Positions 41,532 through 51,693 of a DNA stretch of 64,000 nt are shown in pieces; position 1 is the first letter of the stretch, and each line of letters begins with the position of its first letter. Under the pieces are notes generated by a model. The model was given only the letters and a program-made list of their open reading frames with translations. It made no database searches and was not told the origin of the DNA. The DNA is from SZUA-430 sp964483585 (lineage in GTDB: Bacteria; Pseudomonadota; Alphaproteobacteria; Micropepsales; Micropepsaceae): positions 1-64,000 of the forward strand of contig CAZABH010000001.1 in assembly GCA_964483585.1 (NCBI GenBank), given 5' to 3'. The position numbers were made by a program, and so were the translations under genes.

Positions 41532-42098
41532 TCAGGCGGTGACAGCCTCGACCGCATTCACCTCGGGAATATAGTGGCGAAGCATGTTTTCTATGCCGTT
41601 CTTCAAAGTCGCCGTGGACGACGGACACCCCGCACACGATCCACGCATGTTCAGAAATACCGTGCCTGTACTGCCTTCAAATCCACGGAACACGATGTCG
41701 CCACCATCGCGGGCAACAGCTGGCCGCACCCGTGTCTCCAGAAGCTCCTTGATCTGGAGGACGATCTCTTCGTCTTTCGGATCGTAATCTTCGCTCCAGG
41801 ATGCGGCCTCTACCTCCCCATCGAGAACAGGGAGCCCCTTTGTGAAGTGCTCCATGATGGCCCCGAGGATGAGCGGCTTCAGCACACCCCATTCGACCAT
41901 ACCCCTTGTCACCGTCACAAAATCAGCGCCAAGCATGACCCCGTTAACACCCGCGATTGCGAAAAGACGGGATGCAAGCGGTGACCGCTGCGCCGCCTGG
42001 GCATCCGCAAAATCGGCAACCCCATCCCCAAGAACGACCCGTCCCGGCAGGAACTTCATGGTGGCGGGGTTGGGCGTAGACTCGGTTTGAATGAACAC
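41532..42098 (-). CDS. NifU-family Fe-S scaffold/carrier (Nfu type)
   Basis: A 188-residue protein. An N-terminal Nfu_N domain (MFIQTESTPNPATMKFLPG) is followed by a C-terminal NifU-like domain with the cluster-binding CxxC in MRGSCAGCPSSTATLKNGIE (near residue 160). Such proteins carry 4Fe-4S clusters to targets. The start codon is GTG. It lies upstream of the nitroreductase-tsaB unit with 47 bases between. A supplier of clusters for MiaB, TsaB partners or the GlpC-like protein is plausible but not shown. Confidence 0.93.
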   Translation of the reverse strand: MFIQTESTPNPATMKFLPGRVVLGDGVADFADAQAAQRSPLASRLFAIAGVNGVMLGADFVTVTRGMVEWGVLKPLILGAIMEHFTKGLPVLDGEVEAASWSEDYDPKDEEIVLQIKELLETRVRPAVARDGGDIVFRGFEGSTGTVFLNMRGSCAGCPSSTATLKNGIENMLRHYIPEVNAVEAVTA

Positions 42099-42194
42099 GT
42101 CTGGACCTCATTTGGATCTGGAACATCGCACACATAGTTTGCGTGATCGCCGGGAACAACATTTCTCTCGAATTTCGGCTTTATTGGAGAGTTT

Positions 42195-42695
42195 TCAGGC
42201 AAGGTCGTCGATATCCTGGTCGCCGAGCCCGCCCGGAACAATGGTCACCGGGATCGGATACGAAAGCTGTGCCTGCTGGGCTACAAGCGACACGAGGGGA
42301 CCTGGCCCATCTCGGCCGGTGCTTGAGGCAAGCACCAGCACCATGATGTCCGGATCTTCCCTGAGCAAAGCAATGACGACATCACCCGACTTCCCCTCCC
42401 GCACGATGACCTCGGGATAAAGACCCGTAAGTTCATTGACGGTCCTTGCCGCCTCATAGAGCAGACGCTCGGCCTCGGCGAGCGCCTCTTCGCGCATCGC
42501 ATCTTCCACCGACCTCCAGTGCTGGAAGTCACCCGGCGTGATCACGTTAAGCAAGCACACAAGACCACCAGTATGTTGCGCCCGACGGGCTGCATAACGA
42601 AGAGCTTGACGGTGCTCCGGAGATCGATCGACAACCACCAGAAACTTCCGCCGCCGAGCACCCTGCACGCGGTCCAAAACCTTGTTCTCAACCAT
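42195..42695 (-). CDS. Universal stress protein family protein
   Basis: A 166-residue UspA-fold protein. It begins with MVENKVLDRVQGARRRKFLVVVDRSPEHRQALRYAARRA, and has the ADP/ATP-type tail segment VLASSTGRDGPGPLVSLVAQQAQ in which the classic GxxG/GS loop is partly degenerate. No membrane segment. It stands between trpS and nfuA on the same strand. Role in stress survival is general family knowledge. Confidence 0.85.
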   Translation of the reverse strand: MVENKVLDRVQGARRRKFLVVVDRSPEHRQALRYAARRAQHTGGLVCLLNVITPGDFQHWRSVEDAMREEALAEAERLLYEAARTVNELTGLYPEVIVREGKSGDVVIALLREDPDIMVLVLASSTGRDGPGPLVSLVAQQAQLSYPIPVTIVPGGLGDQDIDDLA

Positions 42696-42730
42696 GAACC
42701 CTGCTCATCAGCTGCAGGAACAATTTATCA

Positions 42731-43744
42731 TCAACGACCAATACCAACAATGCGCCGTACGTCTTGCATGATTGGATTGGAAATGGCACGCGCCTGCTCC
42801 GCCCCCTCACGCAAAAGCCTGTCAAGCTCTGCCTGGTCACCAAGCAGTCGCCGCATTTCCTCCGCGACAGGCGATAGCTTCGAAACCACAAGGTCCGACA
42901 GCGCGTTTTTCAGGGTCGAGAACTGCGCTCCGCGAAACTCGTCGACGACAGCCTGCTTGGGCTTGTCGAGGAAGGCTGCGTAGATCGAAATCAGGTTGTC
43001 AGCCTCGGGACGCGCATCTAGCTCAGCCTCGGACTCCGGAAGTGGATGCGGGTCCGTCTTCGCCTTTCGGAACTTCAGTGCAATCGTGTCGGCATCATCT
43101 GTCAGATTGATGCGGGAATAGTCGGACGGATCGGACTTGGACATCTTCGCCTTACCGTCACGCAGGCTCATCACACGCGTCGCCGGCCCCGTGATGATTG
43201 GCTCTGGCATCGGAAAGAATCCTGGCTGTCCGAAGTCATTGTTGAACTTCTGTGCAATGTCACGGGCAAGCTCGACGTGTTGCTTCTGGTCATCACCAAC
43301 AGGAACATGCGTAGCCTTGTACCCAAGTATGTCGGCGGCCATGAGCACCGGATATGTGTAGAGCCCGACACTCATCGCCTCGCGATTTTTGCCGGCTTTG
43401 TCCTTGAACTGCGTCATGCGGTTAAGCCAACCCACACGGGCGACACAGTTGAAAATCCATGCCAGTTCGGCATGGTCACTGTTGGCCGACTGCGCGAAGA
43501 TAACTGAGCGTTTCGGGTCGACACCACTCGCGATATAGGCCGCAGCGACCTCTCGGGTCGATTTCGCCAATTGCTCCGGGCTGAAATCCATCGTCATCGC
43601 GTGAAGATCGACGATGCAGTAAACGCAACGGTACGAGGACTGCAGACGCAGCCAATTGCGAATGGCCCCGAGATAGTTCCCGAGATGGAGATTACCTGTC
43701 GGTTGCATGCCCGAGAATACAAGGGCGGAATGATCGGCGCTCAT
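42731..43744 (-). CDS. trpS: Tryptophanyl-tRNA synthetase
   Basis: Charges tRNA-Trp. The 337-residue class I synthetase has the HIGH-type motif in GNLHLGNYLGAIRNW (near residue 17) and the KMSKS motif in GKAKMSKSDPSDYS (near residue 200). The remaining body has SANSDHAELAWIFNCVARVG and the YPVLMAADILGY segment. Its downstream neighbour is usp. Upstream comes glnD after 77 bases. Confidence 0.98.
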   Translation of the reverse strand: MSADHSALVFSGMQPTGNLHLGNYLGAIRNWLRLQSSYRCVYCIVDLHAMTMDFSPEQLAKSTREVAAAYIASGVDPKRSVIFAQSANSDHAELAWIFNCVARVGWLNRMTQFKDKAGKNREAMSVGLYTYPVLMAADILGYKATHVPVGDDQKQHVELARDIAQKFNNDFGQPGFFPMPEPIITGPATRVMSLRDGKAKMSKSDPSDYSRINLTDDADTIALKFRKAKTDPHPLPESEAELDARPEADNLISIYAAFLDKPKQAVVDEFRGAQFSTLKNALSDLVVSKLSPVAEEMRRLLGDQAELDRLLREGAEQARAISNPIMQDVRRIVGIGR

Positions 43745-43821
43745 CTTGGAATTCCATAGAAGGAAACGTCAGAGCGCCTTATGGCCAATCCGCAAGCGCA
43801 CGGCAAGCGACACGAAGGCTT

Positions 43822-46593
43822 TCAGGTCTCAACGACACTTTTTGATCGACGAACGACACGAACGCCGCCATCCCCAAGCGCCTCAAGTACGCGATCCCGA
43901 ATATCCTGAATACGCTGGGGGTGGGTAACCTTGAGACCATAGACATCCTTGACATAGAAGACGTCAACAGCGCGTTCGCCGAACGTCGTGATCTGAGCCG
44001 AGTGGATCGACAGGCGAGCGACGAAAAGCGCCCGGGTAAGGTCATGCAGCAGCCCGGGCCTATCCCGTCCATTGACCTCGATGACCGTATGCGAATCCGA
44101 CGCCGCATTGTCGATCAGAACCTGCGGTTCGACACGAAAAGCCTCATCGCGCTTTCGAATCCTTTGTGCGTCTATGACTGATCTCGGAACGATCTCTCCG
44201 GCAAGAACGCGCGCCATCGTCTGCCGAATCCGATCGATGGCCCGAGCCTCTTCGATGGGCTGCCCATTCGCATCTTGAACCGAGAACAGGTCAATGGCCA
44301 TCCCGTCGCTCGTCGTGAATATCTTGGCATCAAGGATGTTCGTCCCGCTCATGGCGAACGCTCCTGCTATCCGTGAGAAAAGTCCAGGATGGTCCTCTGT
44401 ATAGATCGACAGCTCAGTCACCGCCCGTCGCGCATCAACCCGGGACGCAAGGCTGAATTTCTCTCCACGCTGATCTGCATCACGCATCTGAGACGCAAGC
44501 CGCTCATGCGCATCAGTATCAAGCGAGAGCCAGAACGCATCATAGTGCCGGGCAATTGCCCCCTCACGATCGGCTGCCGACCAACGTTGCAGCCGCCCGG
44601 CAAGGGCTTCACGCGCCATCTTCACCAGTTGAGGTCTCGCTGTCGCGCTGAACCCGCCCAGCATCTGTGCCTCTGCTTCATGATAAAGCTGCCGAAGCAA
44701 TTGCCCCTTCCAGCCATTCCAGACGCCTGGCCCCACCGCCCTGATATCCGCGACCGTCAGGCAGAGCAACAACCTCAGGCGCTCAGGTGACTGAACGACA
44801 TCGACAAAATCACGAATGGTCTTGGGATCCGAGAGATCACGCTTCTGCGCAACATCACTCATGACGAGATGGTTCCGCACAAGCCACGCCACTGTCTCAG
44901 TCTCTGCAGCGCCCATGCCAAGGCGCGGGCAGAGCGACTTGGCAACATCCTCGCCAACTTCTGAATGGTCGCCTTCACGACCCTTGGCAATATCATGGAG
45001 AAGTACCGACATGTAGAGCACTTCGCGCGAGAGCACCTTGTGAATGATCTCGTTTGCAAGCGGATGCTCTTCCTTGTACTCGCCTCTCTCTATTCTGGCG
45101 AGATGTCCGATCGCCCGGATCAAATGCTCATCGACCGTGTAGTGATGGTACATATTGAACTGCATCTTGGCGACGATGCGACCAAAATCCGGAACGAAGG
45201 CCCCAAACACACCCGCCTCATTCATCTGTCGCAACGCACGCTCGGGATCCTTGCGCGAGCATAGGAGTTCAAGAAATAGTCGGTTGGCTTCAGGATCGGC
45301 CCGCAGAGAGTCATTCACCAGGTGAAGGTTGCGCGTGACATGACGCAGCGCATCAGGGTGAATGTCCACGCCCTGCTGGTTCGCAATATGGAACAGCCGT
45401 ATCATGTTGCAGGGATGGTCCTTGAGCGTCTCTGAACCTTCGATACTGACGCGGTTCTGTTCAACAAAGAAGCCATCCGCACCTGCGCGCCGCCGCCCAA
45501 TTCCTGGGATCATGCGCCCGAAGGACGGCCAGGACTTCTTGTTTTGGGCTTCAAGGGCAGCACAGAAGATGCGCGTAAGATCACCAACGGTCTTCGCTGT
45601 AAGGAAGTACTTTTGCATGAAGCGTTCGACGCCGCGCTCTCCGCCAGCATCACTGAAACCCAGCCGCCGGGCGATCTCAACCTGAGCATCGAATGTCAGC
45701 CGCTCCTCCGCCCGCCCGGACACGATATGCAGATGGCATCGTACAAGCCAAAGAAAGGACTCTGCTTGTTCGAAAGCGTGCAGCTCGTCGAGGCTCAGAA
45801 ATCCAACCTTGACAAGCTCAGACACGTCTTCGACCCGATACAGATACTTCGCAATCCAGTAAAGGGTGTGCAGGTCGCGCAACCCCCCCTTCCCGTCCTT
45901 GACGTTGGGTTCGACCAGATAACGGCTCTCACCCGTCATGGCGTGACGCCGTTGTCGCTCTGAAAGCTTGGCCTCGATGAACTCGTTTTGCCCGACAGAC
46001 ACCACCTCGGACCAAAAGCGCAACTTGAGCGTCTCGAACAAGGGCTGGAACCCGCAGACAAACCGCGCCTCAAGCACAGCCGTACGGATCGTGTGGTCCG
46101 CCTTGGAAAGCCTTATGCACTCATCGATCGAGCGTGTCGCATGCCCAACCTTCAGCCCGAGGTCCCACAGCAGATAAAGCATGAATTCAACGACGCTCTC
46201 GCCCCAGGCCGTCTGTTTGAAAGGCATGATGAAAAGAAGATCGATATCTGATCCAGGCGCCAGCGCTCCCCGCCCATAGCCACCAACCGCCACCACCGCA
46301 ACGCGCTCGGATTCCGTTGGATTTTGTGCGTAGAACGCATGCTTCACGGTGAAGTCATAGAGCGTGTGCACGAGATCATCGATATCCCGGGCCAAGGCCT
46401 TGGCTTCGACTAAACCCGTTCCGCCAGTCTCTAGACCGTGGTTCAAGCGACGGCGAGCGACAGCAAGAGCGTCCTTGAACAAAGGAAGCGCTGCGCGCCT
46501 CAGGCGCATGACATCTGCCCCCTGCTCTTGGGCCACAGCCGTGAGCCGCGTACGCAGGTCATCCTTCACATGCATCAAGTCCACCCACGACAT
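43822..46593 (-). CDS. glnD: Bifunctional uridylyltransferase/uridylyl-removing enzyme (PII regulator)
   Basis: Senses glutamine and adds or removes UMP on PII proteins, so controlling nitrogen metabolism. The 923-residue protein has the nucleotidyltransferase motif VAVGGYGRGALAPGSDIDLLF (near residue 100), an HD domain with LSVLLHDIAKGREGDHSEVG (near 520), and two C-terminal ACT domains (SIYTEDHPGLFSRIAGAFA and EVNGRDRPGLLHDLTRAL). All parts are complete. It lies 13 bases after the mutS stop; the mutS-glnD order is common in alphaproteobacteria. Alternative ATG at 46575. Confidence 0.97.
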   Translation of the reverse strand: MSWVDLMHVKDDLRTRLTAVAQEQGADVMRLRRAALPLFKDALAVARRRLNHGLETGGTGLVEAKALARDIDDLVHTLYDFTVKHAFYAQNPTESERVAVVAVGGYGRGALAPGSDIDLLFIMPFKQTAWGESVVEFMLYLLWDLGLKVGHATRSIDECIRLSKADHTIRTAVLEARFVCGFQPLFETLKLRFWSEVVSVGQNEFIEAKLSERQRRHAMTGESRYLVEPNVKDGKGGLRDLHTLYWIAKYLYRVEDVSELVKVGFLSLDELHAFEQAESFLWLVRCHLHIVSGRAEERLTFDAQVEIARRLGFSDAGGERGVERFMQKYFLTAKTVGDLTRIFCAALEAQNKKSWPSFGRMIPGIGRRRAGADGFFVEQNRVSIEGSETLKDHPCNMIRLFHIANQQGVDIHPDALRHVTRNLHLVNDSLRADPEANRLFLELLCSRKDPERALRQMNEAGVFGAFVPDFGRIVAKMQFNMYHHYTVDEHLIRAIGHLARIERGEYKEEHPLANEIIHKVLSREVLYMSVLLHDIAKGREGDHSEVGEDVAKSLCPRLGMGAAETETVAWLVRNHLVMSDVAQKRDLSDPKTIRDFVDVVQSPERLRLLLCLTVADIRAVGPGVWNGWKGQLLRQLYHEAEAQMLGGFSATARPQLVKMAREALAGRLQRWSAADREGAIARHYDAFWLSLDTDAHERLASQMRDADQRGEKFSLASRVDARRAVTELSIYTEDHPGLFSRIAGAFAMSGTNILDAKIFTTSDGMAIDLFSVQDANGQPIEEARAIDRIRQTMARVLAGEIVPRSVIDAQRIRKRDEAFRVEPQVLIDNAASDSHTVIEVNGRDRPGLLHDLTRALFVARLSIHSAQITTFGERAVDVFYVKDVYGLKVTHPQRIQDIRDRVLEALGDGGVRVVRRSKSVVET

Positions 46594-46606
46594 CCGGCAA
46601 CGAACG

Positions 46607-49318
46607 TCAGCCTACCTGATCGGCCAACCTCTTCAACTCATAAACAAGATCAAGTGCCGCCTTGGGTGTCAGCTCATCAACGTTCACGGCGCGCAATCGC
46701 TCCTCAGCAACACTGGGAGGGCGCACGGATACTGACTGGCTGGCCGCAGCGAACAGTGGCAGATCGTCCAGCACCGTCTTTGCTCGCCGGCCGGTATCAC
46801 CTTGCTCGAGAGCTTTGAGAACTTGCTGGGCGCGGAACAGCACGTCCTCGGGCAACCCTGCAAGCTTGGCGACCTGAATGCCATAGGAACGATCAGCCGC
46901 GCCTTGAAGTACCTCATGAAGGAAAATGATCCCGCCCTTCCATTCACGAACCCGCACGGTCACATTGGCAATACCCGGCAGACGTGACGCCAACGAGGTA
47001 AGCTCGTGATAATGCGTCGCAAACAATGCACGCGAGCGGTTGAGCTGGTTCAGCCTCTCGACCGTGGCCCACGCGATGGACAACCCGTCATAAGTCGCCG
47101 TTCCACGCCCGATCTCATCGAGAATGACAAGAGATCGTTCCGTCGCCTGATTGAGGATAGCCGCTGTCTCAACCATCTCGACCATGAAGGTGGAGCGCCC
47201 TCGCGCCAAGTCATCGGCAGCCCCGACCCTGCTGAACAGACGATCGACAATCCCGATCCGTGCCGAGCCTGCAGGCACATAAGACCCGGCTTGCGCCAGA
47301 ATGGCGATGAGAGCGTTTTGCCGGAGGAAGGTGGACTTGCCAGCCATGTTGGGGCCAGTGACAAGCCAAAGTCGACCGGGTCCGTCAGGTGACAGGTCGC
47401 ATCCATTCGCGACGAACCCCATTGCCTGGCGCGCGAGCGCAGCCTCGACCACGGGATGTCGGCCCCGCTCGATCGCAAAGTCAAGCCCTTCACTGACCGT
47501 CGGCCGCATATAGCCCAGGTCAGCTGCGAGCACAGCGAAGGCGGAAAGCACGTCAAGCCGGGCGACAGCCTGCGCGACATCGCTGAGAGCTGCGGAAATC
47601 GATTGGATGTCGCCGACCAATTGCGAGAACATCTCCACCTCAAGCGCGAGGGTCTTTTCCGCAGCATCTGCAATCCGGCTTGCAAGCTCTGAGAGTTCGG
47701 AATTCGTGTAGCGCTGAGCCTGAGCAGTCGTCTGCCTGTGAACAAAGCTGCGCCCAGCTTCCGAATTTTTCAGCCTCTCCGCATTCACTGCCGTGATCTC
47801 GATATGATAGCCAAGCACATTATTGTGCCGGACCTTCAGCGACGCGATCCCTGTCTCCGATTTCAACCGGGTCTCCAAGTCCACAATGACCCGTCGCGTA
47901 TCGTCTCTCATTGCACGAAGTGCATCGAGTTCAGGATAAATGCCAGTTGCGATGAAACCGCCATCTCGAACTTGAAGAGGTAAGTCGCCTCCCAGGGTCT
48001 CTTTCAGCCGATCATATATATGCTGGGTCTGGAGGCGCACACTTTCAAGTCGCGCCACGAGCTCGGACAAGATGGCCGGAACCGGGACAAGCTGCCAGTC
48101 GCCCACACCCAGAACATCCGGTATTGTGAAAGCTTGCCCCAGGGCATCGCGGACAACACCGAGGTCCCGCGGACCTCCACGCCCCAAAAACAAACGCGCA
48201 AGAGCCCGAGCCATGTCTGGCAGGCGTCGCAGCACACTGCGTAAACGCTCACGAACATCCTCGCCGGACAGGAAAAACCCAACACCATCGAGCCGAGCGT
48301 TGATGAGGGTCACATCCGTCAGGGGCGACTGCAACCATTCCGCAATCTCCCTTCCGCCAGCAGCGGTCAGCGTTCTGTCAATGGTTGCCAGAAGGCTGCC
48401 CTCATACGCACCCGAGAGCGTTTCCCCGATCTCGAGGTTGCGCCGCGTCGCCGCGTCCATCAGCATCATCCCCGTCTGCAACTGTTGCTGCGGCGGGCGC
48501 AGCGATGGCAGCCTGCCCTTCTGAGTAAGCTCGAGATAGGCCAGCACCGCACCAGCCGCGGCAACTTCGGCACGGCTAAAATTCCCGTAACCCTCCAGGG
48601 CTGCCACACCAAACTGACGCTTGAGAAGTCTCTCCCCTGCATCAGGATCGACCTTGAGCCGCGAAACGAGCGTAAGACGATCCCCGAATTCCAGCCTGAC
48701 CGAAGCAAACGCAGGATCGTCTCCGGCAGCATCCGATACCAGGATCTCAGCCGGCGAAATGCGGGACACAAGCCCAGGCAGCATCTTCTCATCAGCCTGC
48801 GAGGTCATGAAGGATCCATCGGTAATATCCACCCAAGCCACCGCATAGGCTCCCGCCGACCTTGCAATCGCGGCGAGGTAATTGTGCCGGCGTGCCGACA
48901 GCAATTGATCCTCTGTAAGCGTTCCAGGAGTGACCACCCGCACGACCTCCCGGGCAACCACGGCCTTGGATCCCCGCTTTCGGGCCTCCGCCGGGTCCTC
49001 GGTCTGCTCGCAGATGGCGACCTTGAAATTCTTCCGGATAAGCGTGAGTAGATAGCTCTCCGAGGAGTGTACAGGCACGCCGCACATTGGAATGTCGGCA
49101 TCTTGATGCTTGCCACGCTTCGTGAGCGCAATGTCCAGCGCTGCCGCAGCTTGCACGGCATCGTCGAAGAACAATTCGTAGAAGTCCCCCATCCGATAGA
49201 AGAGCAGATAGTCCCGATGGGCATCCTTGATAGCGAGATACTGCGCCATCATGGGGGTGGTAGCCGCGAGCGTCGCGGCAGGCTCAGGCGTACCGAGCGG
49301 ATTGGCCACAGCGCTCAT
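46607..49318 (-). CDS. mutS: DNA mismatch repair protein MutS
   Basis: Recognises mismatches and starts methyl- or nick-directed repair. The 903-residue protein has the mismatch-reading Phe-x-Glu in the YRMGDFYELFFDDA segment (near residue 43), clamp and lever regions, Walker A TGPNMAGKSTFLRQNA (near 655) and Walker B-type VILDEIGRGTATYDGLS. It ends in the helix-turn-helix dimerisation tail. The start MSAVANPLGTPEP is divergent from maeB with 111 bases between. Together with mutM it is the second DNA-repair gene in the window. Confidence 0.98.
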   Translation of the reverse strand: MSAVANPLGTPEPAATLAATTPMMAQYLAIKDAHRDYLLFYRMGDFYELFFDDAVQAAAALDIALTKRGKHQDADIPMCGVPVHSSESYLLTLIRKNFKVAICEQTEDPAEARKRGSKAVVAREVVRVVTPGTLTEDQLLSARRHNYLAAIARSAGAYAVAWVDITDGSFMTSQADEKMLPGLVSRISPAEILVSDAAGDDPAFASVRLEFGDRLTLVSRLKVDPDAGERLLKRQFGVAALEGYGNFSRAEVAAAGAVLAYLELTQKGRLPSLRPPQQQLQTGMMLMDAATRRNLEIGETLSGAYEGSLLATIDRTLTAAGGREIAEWLQSPLTDVTLINARLDGVGFFLSGEDVRERLRSVLRRLPDMARALARLFLGRGGPRDLGVVRDALGQAFTIPDVLGVGDWQLVPVPAILSELVARLESVRLQTQHIYDRLKETLGGDLPLQVRDGGFIATGIYPELDALRAMRDDTRRVIVDLETRLKSETGIASLKVRHNNVLGYHIEITAVNAERLKNSEAGRSFVHRQTTAQAQRYTNSELSELASRIADAAEKTLALEVEMFSQLVGDIQSISAALSDVAQAVARLDVLSAFAVLAADLGYMRPTVSEGLDFAIERGRHPVVEAALARQAMGFVANGCDLSPDGPGRLWLVTGPNMAGKSTFLRQNALIAILAQAGSYVPAGSARIGIVDRLFSRVGAADDLARGRSTFMVEMVETAAILNQATERSLVILDEIGRGTATYDGLSIAWATVERLNQLNRSRALFATHYHELTSLASRLPGIANVTVRVREWKGGIIFLHEVLQGAADRSYGIQVAKLAGLPEDVLFRAQQVLKALEQGDTGRRAKTVLDDLPLFAAASQSVSVRPPSVAEERLRAVNVDELTPKAALDLVYELKRLADQVG

Positions 49319-49429
49319 GGGGTTCTGCCGCCTGTACAGGACAGTCGCCCGGCGCTATTCAACCTAGGAGTAGCCAGGCAAGTCTGGGGAAAAGGCCCGT
49401 GGCCTGCCGTTGAGGACCGATGTGGACAC

Positions 49430-51691
49430 ATGTCTAAGAAACGACCGTTTACTGACCAGGAAGCACTTCTCTTTCACGCCCTGCCCAAGCCTGGCAAGAT
49501 TGAAATTAAGCCCTCCAAGCCGATGGCCACACAGAGGGACCTGAGCCTCGCCTATTCCCCGGGCGTCGCAGTGCCAGTTCGTGCAATCGCGGAAGATCCA
49601 TCCACAGTTTATGACTACACAGCCCGCGGCAACCTTGTAGCCGTGATCTCGAACGGCACAGCGATCCTGGGCCTGGGCGATCTCGGCCCGTTGGCTTCTA
49701 AACCCGTGATGGAAGGCAAAGCCGTATTGTTCAAGCGCTTTGCTGACGTGGACTCGATCGATCTCGAAGTGGACACGCAGGACATCGACGCCTTCGTCAA
49801 CTGCGTTCGCTATCTCGGTCCGACATTTGGCGGGATAAATCTCGAAGACATCAAGGCTCCCGACTGCTTTGTAATCGAGCAGCGACTGCGCGAATTGATG
49901 AACATCCCTGTCTTTCACGACGATCAGCACGGCACCGCAATCATTACCGCGGCCGGTCTGATAAATGCGCTTCATCTGACGGGACGCGATATCCGCTCGA
50001 CAAGGCTGGTCGTGAACGGTGCAGGCGCTGCTGGCATTGCCTGCCTCGAGTTGATCAAGGCGATGGGCATGCCCCACGAAAACGCAATCCTCTGCGACAC
50101 AAAGGGCCCGATCTACCGCGGCCGCGTAGACGGCATGAACCAGTGGAAGTCAGCTCATGCGGTCGACACAGCTGCACGCTCGCTGGCCGAAGCATTGGAA
50201 GGCGCTGATGTTTTCCTCGGCCTTTCGGTGAAGGGCGCCATGACGGCTGACATGGTCCGAAGCATGGCATCCAAACCTATTATTTTTGCATGCGCAAACC
50301 CCGACCCTGAGATCACGCCCGAAGAGGTCGCCGCAGTCAGGAACGACGCAATCGTTGCCACAGGCAGATCTGACTACCCCAACCAGGTCAACAACGTCCT
50401 GGGCTTTCCCTACATCTTCAGAGGCGCCCTTGACGTGAGGGCGCGAACAATCAACGAGCCCATGAAGATCGCCGCAGCCATGGCGCTGGCGGAACTTGCG
50501 CGCGAAGACGTGCCCGACGAGGTAGCAGCCGCATACCACACATCGCGACCCAAATTTGGCCCGGACTACATCATACCGGTCCCGTTCGATCCACGCCTGA
50601 TCTCCACTGTACCCGTAGCCGTTGCGCGCGCAGCAATGGACAGCGGCGTTGCACAAAAGCCGATCGCCGACATTGATCGCTACGCAAACGAGCTGGCATC
50701 GCGGCTGGACCCAGTGGCATCGATTGTGCAGCGCGTGGTCGCGCGTGTCCGCATGGATCCAAAACGCATAGTGTTCGCAGAGGGCGAGGAAGAAGCTGTC
50801 ATTCGGGCAGCTCTCGCCTACCAGAACTCAGGCCTGGGCAAGGCAACCCTGGTTGGCAACCCGGAACGCATCAAGGAAACAGCCCGGCAGGCAGGCCTCG
50901 AAGATATCGAGGAGCTTCAGATCGTCTTTGGCAGGGAAAGCCCCCGCACCACGCAATACGCCCAGGCTTTGTACGAACGAACACAGCGACAGGGTGCGCT
51001 GTTCCGCGACTGCGCCAGACAGGTGACCTATGATCGCAATGTCTTCGCAGCATCGATGGTGCTTGCCGGTCATGCCGATGCGATGGTGACGGGCGTGACG
51101 CGCCACTACTCCGTAGCCCTAGGTGACGTGAGACACGTCATCGACCCAAAGCCTGGTGAACGCGTTGTCGGCGTCTCCATCATTCTGGACCGCGGCAGGA
51201 CCGTCTTTGTGGGCGACACCAACGTCCATGAGATGCCAACAGCAGAGGAACTTGCTGACATCACGGTCCAGACTGCCGCAGTGGCCAGGCGCTTTGGTTA
51301 TGAACCCCGCGTTGCCCTGCTGGCCTATTCAACATTTGGCCAGCCGTGGGGCGAACGATCCCAGCGCGTGCGTGAAGCAGTGGAACTGCTGGATCGACGA
51401 GGCGTAGACTTTGAGTATGACGGCGAGATGAATGCGGACGTCGCTCTGGATATGGAGCGCATGGCCCGATATCCCTTCTGCAGGCTCAAGGGACCCGCCA
51501 ATGTTCTCATCATGCCTGCAATCCACTCTGCCTCGATTTCCACGACCATGACAGAAGTGATTGGCGGAGCTACGGTGATTGGCCCCCTTCTGGTCGGCTT
51601 GTCAAAGTCGGTGCAGATCGCCCCGTTGGGGGCAAGGATGAGTGATATCGTCAACATGGCCGCGCTCGCGGCTTACAATATATCGAATTGA
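49430..51691 (+). CDS. maeB: NADP-dependent malic enzyme with C-terminal phosphotransacetylase-like domain
   Basis: Converts malate to pyruvate and CO2, making NADPH. The 753-residue protein is a MaeB-type fusion. The malic enzyme part (to about 425) has SLAYSPGVAVPVRAIAEDP, the FHDDQHGTAI loop and VVNGAGAAGIACLELIKAMG (NADP fold). The C-terminal phosphate acetyl/butyryl-transferase-like domain begins about 430 and contains RIVFAEGEEEAVIRAA; it usually regulates the enzyme through acetyl-CoA. The ATG at 49430 is chosen; a longer frame upstream lies antisense to mutS and is not conserved. NADPH supply may serve PHA and fatty acid synthesis. Confidence 0.96.
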   Translation: MSKKRPFTDQEALLFHALPKPGKIEIKPSKPMATQRDLSLAYSPGVAVPVRAIAEDPSTVYDYTARGNLVAVISNGTAILGLGDLGPLASKPVMEGKAVLFKRFADVDSIDLEVDTQDIDAFVNCVRYLGPTFGGINLEDIKAPDCFVIEQRLRELMNIPVFHDDQHGTAIITAAGLINALHLTGRDIRSTRLVVNGAGAAGIACLELIKAMGMPHENAILCDTKGPIYRGRVDGMNQWKSAHAVDTAARSLAEALEGADVFLGLSVKGAMTADMVRSMASKPIIFACANPDPEITPEEVAAVRNDAIVATGRSDYPNQVNNVLGFPYIFRGALDVRARTINEPMKIAAAMALAELAREDVPDEVAAAYHTSRPKFGPDYIIPVPFDPRLISTVPVAVARAAMDSGVAQKPIADIDRYANELASRLDPVASIVQRVVARVRMDPKRIVFAEGEEEAVIRAALAYQNSGLGKATLVGNPERIKETARQAGLEDIEELQIVFGRESPRTTQYAQALYERTQRQGALFRDCARQVTYDRNVFAASMVLAGHADAMVTGVTRHYSVALGDVRHVIDPKPGERVVGVSIILDRGRTVFVGDTNVHEMPTAEELADITVQTAAVARRFGYEPRVALLAYSTFGQPWGERSQRVREAVELLDRRGVDFEYDGEMNADVALDMERMARYPFCRLKGPANVLIMPAIHSASISTTMTEVIGGATVIGPLLVGLSKSVQIAPLGARMSDIVNMAALAAYNISN

Positions 51692-51693
51692 CC

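Noticed and set aside
49067..49429. N-terminal extension of maeB by about 120 codons
   Set aside because: The extension is antisense to the start of mutS and is unlike malic enzymes; MSKKRPFTDQEA at 49430 gives the normal 753 residues.
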